Part shown: piece by piece, positions 13,270 through 22,074 of the stretch
How positions within the stretch are numbered: the stretch's first letter is position 1
Layout of the letters: every line of letters starts with the position of its first letter
Assembly: GCF_030344915.1 (NCBI RefSeq)
Contig: NZ_CP128233.1
Span: 620,001-684,000, forward strand
DNA: 64,000 nucleotides
Origin: Neopusillimonas aromaticivorans
GTDB taxonomy: Bacteria; Pseudomonadota; Gammaproteobacteria; Burkholderiales; Burkholderiaceae_B
Direction of reading: 5' to 3'
Translations under genes and position numbers: made by a program
Notes under the pieces: generated by a model
Seen by the model: the letters and a program-made list of their open reading frames with translations, nothing else
The model's database searches: none
Told to the model about the DNA's origin: nothing

Positions 13270-13876
13270 CTATAGAGAACGAAGCAGATCTGCATAGTAT
13301 TTTCGTAATTTTGCCAACTTGGGCGCAATCACAAATTGACAGTAGCCCTGATAAGGATTGCGGGCGTAATAGTTGTGATGATATGTCTCAGCGACCCAAA
13401 AATGCGCGGAAGGCAACAAATGAGTGACAACCGTCTGTCCCAACTGCTGCTGGACTTCAGCCATGACATGCTCTGCGACCTGGCGCTGGACCTCTGATTG
13501 CCAAAAAATAGCCGATGCATACTGGGGCCCGATGTCGTTACCCTGCTGATCAGGCGTAGTAGGGTCGTGCGTTGCAAAAAAACGCGCAAGATTGTTTCGT
13601 AAGTAATGAGCGCTGGATCAAACGTCACTCGCACGACTTCGATATGCCCAGTATTTTTTTCGCAGACGGCTTCATACGAAGGGTTATCGACATGCCCACC
13701 GGTATAGCCCGGCTCTACATTCAGAACACCCTGCAATGACTGAAAGACTGATTCGGTGCACCAAAAACACCCCCACCCAGAACGGCTTGCTCTTGAAGAC
13801 CTGTATTCGCTTGTTCTTGAACGCCGGTATTTACAGGCCCACTTTCCGACGTATGGTTGTTAACTGACTGACTCAT
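13270..13876 (-). CDS. msrA: Peptide methionine sulfoxide reductase A (two frameshifts)
   Basis: MsrA reduces methionine-S-sulfoxide in oxidised proteins. With two single-base losses corrected the product is 202 residues. The breaks are a G run at 13770-13774, which hides the catalytic GCFWCTE motif, and a T run at 13576-13582 after ILRVF. Downstream the family continues with GYTGGHVDNPSYEAVC (before the second break), and after it QYASAIF and HFWVAETYHHNYY. Start at 13876 (MSQSVNN) follows GGAGCA. The N-terminal 25 residues contain a small internal repeat (NTGVQEQ/NTGLQEQ) not part of the domain. Confidence 0.88.
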
Positions 13877-13954
13877 GATGTGCTCCGACACTGGCCGACC
13901 CAACCGCCACAACATTGATCGACCGTTAAAGTAATGACCGGTTAACCCAAAAAG

Positions 13955-14376
13955 CTATTGGGCCGTAGAAGCCGCGTTAACCACAGAAGCGGGGCCAGGG
14001 GACTGACCGGGCAACGCTAACGCCGCCCCGACCTTGGCATCAACATCGGTCGCCAAGGCCAGAACCCACGCCGCCAGTTGTTCGGCATCTTCTTCAGACA
14101 CATGGGACTGCGCGGGCATGGGCACCGCCCCCAACTCCCACGTGAACCGCCTCTGATTTTCGTTGCCAGATAGGGCACTGTCGCCGCACTGCCGTTGTAA
14201 CGCTTGGCGATGACGTCGAAATCCGGGCCCAATCGCTTGCGCCCTTCGGCGGAGTCGACCCGATGGCAGCTGATGCAGTTATTGGCTTGCGCCAACTCGA
14301 GGCCCACGGTTTGTGCGATAACGCCCTGCGAGAAGACAACCAGCCCTGTCGCAAGGGCTGCAATGCGAAAATACAT
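13955..14376 (-). CDS. Periplasmic class I cytochrome c (one frameshift)
   Basis: A small exported electron carrier. The start MYFRIAALATGLVVFSQGVIA is a signal peptide, followed by the haem c site CISCH near residue 38 and a conserved LGPDF with the region before YLATKIRGG. The frame breaks in the G run complementary to 14128-14132, right after RGSWG. One more G gives WGAVPMPAQSHVSEEDA, which supplies the axial methionine (VPMP), and a tail ending at 13955; total 140 residues. Similar to cytochrome c551/c552 types. Divergent from lgt. Confidence 0.85.
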
Positions 14377-14480
14377 GCTAAACCTGAAAAAAACGATTAC
14401 TTCCAAACAGTTAACTCAACGCGTTAACGGTATCATCCAACAGTTTCAAAAAAACACCACGGAATAAAAGGCGGTTTTCC

Positions 14481-15277
14481 ATGCTTGTTCATCCACAGTT
14501 CGACCCTGTAGCCCTTCAAATCGGGCCCATTGCAATTCATTGGTATGGCTTGATGTACCTGGCTGGTTTTGCCCTTGTATGGCTGGCCGGACGCTGGCGC
14601 ATCAACAACAGCAAAACCGACCTGACCCTGCGCGATCTTGAGGATATTATCTTCTATGGCGTTATCGGCGTCATTGCCGGTGGCCGCCTCGGGTACGTTT
14701 TATTCTACAAACCTGCCGAATACCTGCAGAACCCCATGGAAATTTTCTACCTGTGGCAAGGCGGAATGTCATTTCATGGCGGATTGGTCGGGGTCATCAT
14801 TGTGCTGTTGGTGCTGGCACATCAAAAAAGAAAACACTGCTTGAATTGGGGGACTTTATCGCACCCATGATACCGCTCGGTCTGGCCACCGGTCGTTTGG
14901 GCAATTTCATCAATGCCGAGCTTTGGGGACGCCCGACCGACCTGCCCTGGGGGATGATATTCCCGACCCTGGGTGACGGGCTGGCGCGACATCCTTCCCA
15001 GCTTTACGAAATGGCACTTGAGGGTATCGTGCTGTTTGCCCTGGTGTGGTTGTTCGCGCGCAAACCCCGCGCAACCGGACAAGTTAGTGCGGTCTTTCTG
15101 ATCGGCTACGGCTTGTTCCGTTTCCTGGTTGAATATACACGCGAACCCGATGCGTTTCTGGGACCAGTGCTCGGCTCATTGACCATGGGGCAACTGCTTT
15201 CGCTGCCCATGATCGCGATAGGACTACTCATTTACTTTCGGGCAACAAATACACCGACCCACGCACAGAAACCGTAA
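14481..15277 (+). CDS. lgt: Prolipoprotein diacylglyceryl transferase (one frameshift)
   Basis: Lgt attaches diacylglycerol to the lipobox cysteine of lipoproteins such as Pal in this window. It is a polytopic inner-membrane enzyme. Motifs seen in order: HWYGLMYLAGF, GGRLGYVLFY, MSFHGGLVG, then after the break the Lgt signature GRLGNFINAELWGRP and RHPSQLYEM. The break is the A6 run at 14824-14829; one A restores HQKKKTLLELGDF and 265 residues. The gene is essential in Gram-negative bacteria, so a true disruption is improbable. Confidence 0.93.
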
Positions 15278-15985
15278 TGTTTTCAGAGCCCCCTTCAAGC
15301 GGGGGCTGGTTTTTTCAGCCGCGCCAGCCAGCATCATGCGAGGCATCGGCGCATAATCGGCACCACCGCCATCCAACGCCAGCTCTTTAATGCGAAACCC
15401 ATGATAACCAAAGGCTTTTGCTGTTGATTGCGCACGTTGAACAAACGCTTTTGCGGCTTGATCAAGCAACGCGGCCTCTGTCGCCTCACGAGCTGCCGTT
15501 GATACAAAGAAATACAGGTTGCTGATACCCATTCGATCTGACAGCTGCCCTGCCAGCACAGAGGCCACGCTGAAATCAGAAGACTCAATCAGAATATCTG
15601 CACGCCCCTGCCAGCCTTTGATTTTTCCGTCGTCAGCATGCACGGGCCACACACGATAGTTACCCGATGAGGCCTTGACTCGCCCCTCGGCACGCGCCTG
15701 TTTCAGGACGCTTTCCAGCACACGATCAAGATTTGCACTGACCTTTTCACGACTGGCGTCATCGACCTGGGTGCTGAGTGTGACGCGAACCGTATCCTGC
15801 TCAACCTGCGATGTTGCCGAAGCAGAAAGCGTTGCAATGGGCGACTGGGTGAGCAACGGATAAGCTGTTTCAGCAACGGGCGACTGGCCCTGGGCTGACA
15901 CAGGCACCACCCCGAAAACGCCAAACACGCCGATAACAGCCGCCGCCAATAAATTACGACGTGCTTTAAAAAAGGCTATCTGCAT
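15224..15985 (-). CDS. SIMPL-domain (DUF541) periplasmic protein
   Basis: An exported protein with signal peptide (MQIAFFKARRNLLAAAVIGV through PVSAQG) and a SIMPL/DUF541 domain at about residues 45-230. The hallmarks ATLSASATSQVEQDTVRVTL and the late GFRIKELALDGGG are present. Family members are oxidative-stress or outer-membrane-related proteins of unknown biochemistry. The frame ends 54 bp inside convergent lgt and across its terminator. The last 20 residues (LRFLCVGRCICCPK) look unlike the family, so the true C-terminus near 15300 may be hidden by another lost base. Start at 15985 follows GGAGCC. Confidence 0.8.
   Translation of the reverse strand: MQIAFFKARRNLLAAAVIGVFGVFGVVPVSAQGQSPVAETAYPLLTQSPIATLSASATSQVEQDTVRVTLSTQVDDASREKVSANLDRVLESVLKQARAEGRVKASSGNYRVWPVHADDGKIKGWQGRADILIESSDFSVASVLAGQLSDRMGISNLYFFVSTAAREATEAALLDQAAKAFVQRAQSTAKAFGYHGFRIKELALDGGGADYAPMPRMMLAGAAEKTSPRLKGALKTLRFLCVGRCICCPKVNE
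15287..15315 (+). terminator. Rho-independent terminator after lgt
   Basis: AGCCCCC / GGGGGCT with a 7-nt loop followed by GGTTTTTT on the plus strand, 9 bp after the lgt stop. It lies inside the apparent 3' end of the convergent SIMPL gene. Confidence 0.88.
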
Positions 15986-15997
15986 AACAGGCTCCAG

Positions 15998-16023
15998 AAA
16001 AAAGGCCCGCCAATGGGCGGGCC
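15998..16023 (-). terminator. Terminator of 6S RNA
   Basis: GGCCCGCC/GGCGGGCC with a 4-nt loop and six T on the minus strand, directly after the 6S RNA 3' end and 13 bp before the SIMPL start codon. Confidence 0.9.
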
Positions 16024-16029
16024 TGCGAG

Positions 16030-16215
16030 ATAAATGCCCCGCCTGTGCCGTCAAGACCGGCATCCTGGAACCGAGGGTTCAAGGTGGTCGCTTTCAGTCA
16101 AACTTCGGGATCATCAGTTAAGATGTTCACTCCGGCCTGTCAATCGGGCAACCTAATGCCATAAGCATTGGTTCAAGAAATGTAAGGTCAAGTCACGAAC
16201 ACTGCAGGGACAACG
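16030..16215 (-). ncRNA. ssrS: 6S RNA
   Basis: 6S RNA mimics an open promoter and holds sigma-70 RNA polymerase in stationary phase. Position (right after zapA), length (about 186 nt) and sequence all fit. The minus strand contains CACCTTGAACCCTCGGTTCC, matching the conserved 3' arm of known 6S RNAs, and TGTTCGTGACTTGACC near the 5' end. CCCTGC near 16209 pairs with GCGGGG near 16037, giving the closing stem. A strong terminator follows. The exact 5' end is an estimate. Confidence 0.85.
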
Positions 16216-16271
16216 GGTTGGGCCAAAACTGACAACGTATGAAAAACGCTGCCGGAACAGCCCGAATTCTT

Positions 16272-16592
16272 TTACAACAAACTGCCCGTGGCAGTTGCTT
16301 CGGGCAAAACGAGATCAAGCTGACGATGCATGTTTTCAAGACGCTGCCTGAATTCACCGACAGCAACCTGCCCAAGCGGACCATCAGGGGAACGCATGGC
16401 GAGAAATTCTGCGGCAATCTGGATTGCAGCCATTACCGCGATACGTTCATTGCCGGTAATTTTACCAGAGCCTTTGATACCCAGCATGCGTTGGTCAACC
16501 AGTCTGACTGCGGCCAATAACGCTTCTTTTTCAGAAGATTCGCAGGCCATCGAGTAATCGCGACCCAAAATAGAAACATCTACACGTTCCAT
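16272..16592 (-). CDS. zapA: Cell division protein ZapA
   Basis: ZapA bundles FtsZ filaments at the division ring. The 106-residue product opens with the typical MERVDVSILGRDYSMACESSE and has a C-terminal helix (FRQRLENMHRQLDLVL) for dimerisation. It starts 6 bases after the stop of the upstream coiled-coil gene (16599-17069), so both are one unit, with 6S RNA downstream, a conserved proteobacterial arrangement. Confidence 0.93.
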   Translation of the reverse strand: MERVDVSILGRDYSMACESSEKEALLAAVRLVDQRMLGIKGSGKITGNERIAVMAAIQIAAEFLAMRSPDGPLGQVAVGEFRQRLENMHRQLDLVLPEATATGSLL

Positions 16593-16598
16593 GACTGA

Positions 16599-17069
16599 TT
16601 ACTCCTGGGAGGCACCCGGCAAGCGGATGAGAACAGCATCAATACGTTGACACGCCGCCTCGGCAACCTGACGCAAGCGAGACGATTCGGACTGGCTGGC
16701 AAGAAGACGCTGACGGGCAGTCTCGTGCTCGGCATGCTGGCGCTCGATTTGTTCTTTCAGGTGAGCCACTTCAGTGGCCGCCGCAGCCCGCAAACGGACT
16801 TCGGTTTGCTCGGACTGCTGACGCAACTGCTGCAAGGCAGCTTCGGATTGCGCACGCAAGGCGTCCATTTCGACACGATGCCGGGTGGCCTGGGCCGCGA
16901 CATCTTTGTATTCGGACTCTTGTTGCACAAGCTGCTCGAGCAATGCGTCACGCTCTTGTTCAACCAAGGCAACACGCTGGGCGAGCGCATCGTGCCTGGA
17001 CTGGAGCTGGCGGGCCAGCTCGACAAGCTGCCCCACCCGGGCTTCTAAAAATTCTAGGTCTTGCAACAT
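16599..17069 (-). CDS. Coiled-coil protein upstream of zapA (ZapB-like)
   Basis: 156 residues, almost wholly coiled coil: long runs of leucine-spaced Q/E/R residues from MLQDLEFLEARVGQLVELAR to about residue 140. Its place directly before zapA in Burkholderiales suggests a division-ring partner comparable to ZapB, but it is twice as long as ZapB and no motif proves function. I chose ATG 17069; longer frames begin inside the promoter region of the divergent reductase gene. Base composition is normal. Confidence 0.72.
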   Translation of the reverse strand: MLQDLEFLEARVGQLVELARQLQSRHDALAQRVALVEQERDALLEQLVQQESEYKDVAAQATRHRVEMDALRAQSEAALQQLRQQSEQTEVRLRAAAATEVAHLKEQIERQHAEHETARQRLLASQSESSRLRQVAEAACQRIDAVLIRLPGASQE

Positions 17070-17187
17070 GGCAATATGGTAAGCCGCAGGCGCTTTCGAT
17101 GAAAGAGGCCCACAACAGGGTTTGATGGAATCGTTAGAATAACCGATATTGACCCGCCATCGACACAAATACGCGAAGGAGCCAGAC

Positions 17188-18099
17188 ATGTCTGCAGCGA
17201 TTGCCGCTCGTCACTACGAACCGGTACCACGCCGAAAAATTGCCTTTATCGGGCTGGGCGTCATGGGGTATCCCATGGCCGCACATCTGGCACGGGCAGG
17301 TCACAATGTAACGGTATACAACCGGACATCCGACAAGGCATCGCGCTGGGTCAACGAGTTTGGTCACGCCCTGGCAGATACACCCAAAGCTGCCGCACAC
17401 AATGCCGATTTCGTTTTCAGCTGTGTCGGCAATGACGACGATTTACGTAGTGTGGTCCTGGGAGACAACGGCGCATTTGCCGGGATGCCGGCAGGCGCAG
17501 TCTACGTCGACCACACCACGACATCTGCTGAAGTTGCACGCGAGCTGTCCGATACCGCCAAGCGTTGCGGGCTGAGTTTCATTGATGCGCCTGTGTCCGG
17601 GGGACAGGCTGGCGCTGTAAACGGTGCACTGACGATCATGTGCGGCGGATCAGCTTCTGACTTTGAAGCGTCGGCACCGGTGATGGGCGCCTATGCGCGT
17701 GCTGTGACCCATATGGGCAACAGCGGAGCCGGACAACTGTGCAAAATGGTGAACCAGATCTGCGTTGCCGGCGTGCTGCAAGGGCTGGCCGAAGCAATTG
17801 CCTTCGGACAGACGGCAGGGCTGGATATCGATAACGTCTTGTCAGTCATCAGCAAAGGCGCTGCGCAAAGCTGGCAAATGGAACATCGGGGACACACCAT
17901 GAGCAAACAAGAGTTCGACTTCGGCTTCGCTGTTGACTGGATGCGTAAAGACCTGGGCCTGGTACTGGATGAAGCTCGACGTAACGGCGCCAGCCTGCCA
18001 ACGACAGCCCTGATTGACCAGTTTTACGCCGAAGTACAGAAAATGGGTGGCGGGCGCTGGGACACGTCGAGCCTTATCGCCCGCTTCCAGCGCCCCTGA
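17188..18099 (+). CDS. 3-hydroxyisobutyrate dehydrogenase-family reductase
   Basis: An NAD(P)-dependent beta-hydroxyacid dehydrogenase (303 aa). Rossmann motif GLGVMGYPMAAHLARAG near residue 22, substrate loop FIDAPVSGGQAGA near 130, and the catalytic lysine in GAGQLCKMVNQI near 180. The family covers 3-hydroxyisobutyrate dehydrogenase, tartronate semialdehyde reductase and related enzymes; the exact substrate cannot be read here. Start ATG 17188 follows AAGGAGCC. Converges on rppH with only 6 bp between stops. Confidence 0.85.
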   Translation: MSAAIAARHYEPVPRRKIAFIGLGVMGYPMAAHLARAGHNVTVYNRTSDKASRWVNEFGHALADTPKAAAHNADFVFSCVGNDDDLRSVVLGDNGAFAGMPAGAVYVDHTTTSAEVARELSDTAKRCGLSFIDAPVSGGQAGAVNGALTIMCGGSASDFEASAPVMGAYARAVTHMGNSGAGQLCKMVNQICVAGVLQGLAEAIAFGQTAGLDIDNVLSVISKGAAQSWQMEHRGHTMSKQEFDFGFAVDWMRKDLGLVLDEARRNGASLPTTALIDQFYAEVQKMGGGRWDTSSLIARFQRP

Positions 18100-18105
18100 C
18101 ACCCG

Positions 18106-18718
18106 TCAGACCAAACTTCGAATATTGGCGTTGTCGCTGCCTGTGTCGATGTGTTCGGGGTCTGTGGCTTGCAACCCGGTTGCGGCAGGATTACAAACGG
18201 TTCGGGCAACGCCCTGCCGCTGACGTAAAAACCGGCGATCGACACCTCGCCGGAATAAAATGCCCGCCAGTTCGTTCAGCGCCTGGGTGTAGACGTCTCT
18301 TTTGAACTCGATGACAGCATCGAGAGGAACCCAATAGTGACTCCAGCGCCAGGCATCGAACTCGGGGTGACGTGTTGCCCGAAGGCAAACATCAGAATCG
18401 CGGCCAACCAAACGCAACAAAAACCAGATTTGCTTTTGCCCCTTGTACACCCCTGGAATCGCGCCGAATGAATTCATTCGGCACGTTGTAACGTAACCAA
18501 TTACGTGTGCGCCCCAATATGCGGACATGCTCTGGTAACAAACCCACTTCTTCACGAAGCTCGCGGTACATGGCCTGTACCGGACTTTCACCGTACTTGA
18601 TACCACCCTGCGGAAATTGCCAGGAATGCTCGCGAATGCGTTTACCCCAAAATACCTCGTTTTTTTGATTAACGAGGATAATGCCGACATTAGGACGGTA
18701 GCCTTCACGGTCTAACAT
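18106..18718 (-). CDS. rppH: RNA pyrophosphohydrolase RppH (frame break)
   Basis: RppH removes pyrophosphate from mRNA 5' ends and starts decay. It begins MLDREGYRPNVGIILVNQ and has a complete Nudix box, GGIKYGESPVQAMYRELREE and on to VGL. The frame breaks near 18450-18455 between RRDSRG and YKGQKQIWFLLRLVGRDSD. Unlike nearly all other breaks here, continuity needs two added bases or one removed. Downstream FDAWRWSHYWVPL confirms the family. Divergent from proS. About 204 residues. Confidence 0.85.
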
Positions 18719-18783
18719 AGGCCACCTCAATAACGAATTTAATACAATTACTCCGATTATACGTATCTGCAGAGATCCTCACC

Positions 18784-20523
18784 ATGCGCGCATCCAAGTA
18801 CCACCTCAACACCCTGAAAGAAGCCCCCACCGAAGCCGAAGTCATCAGCCATCAGTTAATGACACGGGCCGGCATGATCCGCAAGCTGGCGGGCGGCATT
18901 TACACCTACATGCCTCTGGGCCTTCGGGTTCTGAAAAAATTGAAGCCATCATTCGTGAAGAAATGGATCGTGCCGGCGCCGTCGAGCTATTGATGCCCAT
19001 GGTGCAACCGGCTGAGCTCTGGGATGAATCGGGACGACTGTCGGAATACGGCCCTGAACTGCTGCGCATCAAAGACCGCCACCAGCGCGACTTCGTACTG
19101 CAACCGACCTCTGAAGAAGTGGTGACCGATATCGCCCGGAACGAGATCCATAGCTGGCGTCAATTACCCGTGAATTTCTATCATATCCAGACCAAATTCC
19201 GGGACGAGCGTCGCCCGCGCTTTGGCCTGATGCGCGGGCGTGAATTCACCATGAAAGACGCCTATTCTTTCGACCGGGACGAAGCGAGCGCACAAGCCAG
19301 CTACGACAACATGTACGATGCGTACATGAGAATTTTCAACCGGCTGGGTCTGGTTTTTCGGGCTGTTGCCGCAGACACCGGGTCTATTGGCGGGTCACGC
19401 AGCCACGAGTTTCAGGTCATCGCGAACACCGGTGAAGACCTGATCGTGTACAACCCCGATTCGCAATACGCAGCCAACATCGAACTGGCCGAAGCACCCT
19501 GCCTGATCGCAAGCCGGTCGCCCGCCTCCAGGGCAATGACCAAGGTCGCCACGCCCGACATGACCAAATGCGAAGACGTGGTGACCCTGATGGGTCGTCC
19601 GCTGACCGATGCCGTCAAGTCAATCGTTCTGGCTACCGAACCCGCTGAAGACAAGCCTGCCCGAATTTTCGTCTTGCTGATCCGTGCCGACCATGAACTG
19701 AATGAAGTCAAGACAGGCAAACTGCCCGGCCTGGACCAAGGTTACCGTTTCGCCACAGACGATGAGATCCGCTCGACATTCGGCTGCTCACCGGGCTACC
19801 TGGGCCCGGTCGGCACCAAAAAGATGTCACTGTCATTGCCGACACCACCGTTGCCAATATGCATGATTTCATTTGCGGCGCCAACGAAGATGGCTTCCAC
19901 CTCGATGGCGTCAACTGGGGACGAGACCTGGCTGAAGCGCAGGTTGCAGACCTTCGCAATGTTGTCGCAGGCGACCCCGACCCGAATGGCGGCACACTGG
20001 CAATCCAGCGCGGCATTGAGGTTGGCCACGTCTTTTTCCTGGGCGACAAGTATTCAAAAGCCCTGAACGCTACATTCCTGGAAACCGACGGCAAACCGGC
20101 CATCATGCAAATGGGTTGTTACGGCATTGGCGTCAGCCGCATTGCTGCAGCCGCCATCGAACAAAACCATGACGAGCGAGGGATTATCTGGCCCGTGGGC
20201 ATCGCCCCTTCCAGGTGGTCATTTGCCCCATGGGATGGACCAAAAGTGAAACGGTTCGCAACACCGCTGAACAAGTGTATCAAGACTTGCTTTCACAGGG
20301 CGTTGACGTCATTATCGACGACCGCGACATTCGTCCGGGTGTGATGTTTGCGGAATGGGAACTTATTGGCGTTCCGTTGCGTCTCACCATTGGCGATCGC
20401 GGCCTGAAAGAAGGCATTATCGAGTACCAGGACCGCCGGCAAACTGAAGCCGAAAAAATAAAGGTTGAAGACGCCTCAGCCTACGTTCTGGAACAGTTAA
20501 AATCGCGCACCCCAACCCCTTGA
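18784..20523 (+). CDS. proS: Prolyl-tRNA synthetase (three frameshifts)
   Basis: Charges tRNA-Pro; essential. With three lost bases restored (A run 18934-18939, A run 19818-19822, C/T run 20205-20210) the protein is 580 residues, the usual length of bacterial ProRS with an editing insertion. Visible parts: MRASKYHLNTLKEAPTEAEV start, class II motif 2 near RPRFGLMRGREFTMKDAY, the INS editing region (about 230-400), motif 3 GCYGIGVSRIAAAAIEQNHD, and the anticodon-binding tail. Divergent from rppH and 10 bp before ybgC. Confidence 0.94.
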
Positions 20524-20533
20524 TTCAAACAAC

Positions 20534-20938
20534 GTGCACTCAACGTTAGCCGTTCGCGTTTATTACGAAGACACCGACGCTGGTGGCGTTGTCTTTTACG
20601 CCAACTATCTCAAGTTCTTCGAGCGTGGCCGTACCGAGTGGTTGCGAAATCTTGGCGTTGACCAGTCCGATCTGGCCACACGTGAACGGCGGATTTTCGT
20701 TGTGAAGCAACTCGACACCCGATACATCAAGCCAGCACGGCTTGATGACTTGCTGACGATTCACAGCGAAATCACCCGTCTGGGGCGGGCGTCAATCGAC
20801 TTCTTTCAATACGCAACCCTTGACGGACAACGCCTGTGCGAGGGGAACATCCAGATCTGTTGCGTGGACGCTGAAACACTGCGCCCCGCAGCACTACCTC
20901 ACGAACTTAAATCATTATTGGAAAAGGTTCAGGAATAA
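20534..20938 (+). CDS. ybgC: Tol-Pal-associated acyl-CoA thioesterase YbgC
   Basis: A hotdog-fold thioesterase that opens the tol-pal operon; it hydrolyses acyl-CoA or acyl-ACP and is tied to phospholipid metabolism. The 134-residue product has the YbgC signature VYYEDTDAGGVVFYANYLKF with the catalytic aspartate. Start is the GTG at 20534, since the conserved region begins only a few residues later. tolQ starts 2 bp after its stop. Confidence 0.92.
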   Translation: MHSTLAVRVYYEDTDAGGVVFYANYLKFFERGRTEWLRNLGVDQSDLATRERRIFVVKQLDTRYIKPARLDDLLTIHSEITRLGRASIDFFQYATLDGQRLCEGNIQICCVDAETLRPAALPHELKSLLEKVQE

Positions 20939-20940
20939 CC

Positions 20941-21615
20941 ATGCAGCCCTCAAGCGACCTGTCTATCGTCTCGCTCATTCTTGATGCCAGTATCCCGGTA
21001 CAGATTGTCATGCTCATTCTGGTGGGCATCTCCGTTTTGTCCTGGACGTACATTTTCAGCAAGCGCTCTGCACTGAAACGGGCACATGAACAAACCCGCC
21101 TTTTTGAAGATGACTTCTGGGCGGGCGGCGATCTGACAGCCTTGCAAAAATCGGTATCTGCAAGCCCCGCCGACTATGGCGCGCTGGCTCGCATCTTTGA
21201 CGCAGGCATGACTGAGTTCATCAAGGCACGACGTGTCAGTGGCAGCGGCGATGCCCTGCTGGATGGTCCACGCAGAGCCATGCGAGCAACCTACCAGCGC
21301 GAAATGGACAGCCTGGAGTCACATTTGAACTTTTTGGCCTCGGCCGGGTCTGTCAGCCCATACATTGGGCTTCTTGGCACAGTTTGGGGCATCATGCACG
21401 CCTTTCTCGGGCTGTCGGGCATGCAACAAGCCACGTTGGCCGCCGTCGCCCCCGGGATTGCCGAAGCCCTGATCGCTACCGCCATCGGCCTGTTCGCGGC
21501 GATCCCCGCAGTTGTCGCGTATAACCGCTACACCAACGAGATCGACCGTCTGTCAATCCGGTTCGACAGTTTCATTGACGAGTTCCTTAATATTCTGCAA
21601 CGCCAGGTGCGCTGA
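20941..21615 (+). CDS. tolQ: TolQ, proton-channel subunit of Tol-Pal
   Basis: Inner-membrane MotA/ExbB-family protein that, with TolR, uses the proton gradient to energise TolA. Three membrane segments: about 20-42, 135-160 (GLLGTVWGIMHAFLGLSG) and 172-195 (GIAEALIATAIGLFAAIPAV). The 224-residue frame is intact. Its stop overlaps the tolR start by one base, indicating coupled translation. Confidence 0.96.
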   Translation: MQPSSDLSIVSLILDASIPVQIVMLILVGISVLSWTYIFSKRSALKRAHEQTRLFEDDFWAGGDLTALQKSVSASPADYGALARIFDAGMTEFIKARRVSGSGDALLDGPRRAMRATYQREMDSLESHLNFLASAGSVSPYIGLLGTVWGIMHAFLGLSGMQQATLAAVAPGIAEALIATAIGLFAAIPAVVAYNRYTNEIDRLSIRFDSFIDEFLNILQRQVR

Positions 21616-22064
21616 TGCCTTCAAATCGCAGTCACTCGGGGCGCTCAGGGCGCAAGCTCAAGAACGAAATCAACGTAGTGCCCTACATCGACGTCATGCT
21701 CGTTCTGCTGGTTATCTTCATGGTGACCGCGCCCATGATTACCCCAGGCCTCATCGAGCTTCCTACCGTTGGTCAGGCCGCCGAAGTCCCTGCTCAACCG
21801 CTCGAGGTTCAAATCGATGAAAAAGGCGCTCTTTCCTTGCGCTCGCGCAGTGCCGGCTCTGAGTTTGAACCCGTGGCGCCTGACGCACTGATCGACACAG
21901 TACGCGCACGCATTACTGTCGAGACGCCGGTCGTCATCGCCGCCGATGGCAAAGTGCCCTACGAGAAAGTCATGGAAATCATGGACAAGTTACGTAGCAG
22001 CGGCATCACCCGTCTGGGCCTTCTGGTTGACCAGAGCGGCACCAGCGACATCTCACGCAAATGA
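21615..22064 (+). CDS. tolR: TolR, Tol-Pal subunit (ExbD family)
   Basis: 149 residues: basic N-terminus (RSGRKLKNEINVVPYIDVML), one membrane helix carrying the proton-path aspartate (YIDVMLVLLVIFMVTAPM), and a periplasmic ExbD domain ending GLLVDQSGT. It forms the ion channel with TolQ. Frame intact; tolA starts 10 bp downstream. Confidence 0.95.
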   Translation: MPSNRSHSGRSGRKLKNEINVVPYIDVMLVLLVIFMVTAPMITPGLIELPTVGQAAEVPAQPLEVQIDEKGALSLRSRSAGSEFEPVAPDALIDTVRARITVETPVVIAADGKVPYEKVMEIMDKLRSSGITRLGLLVDQSGTSDISRK

Positions 22065-22074
22065 CAGCACACTC

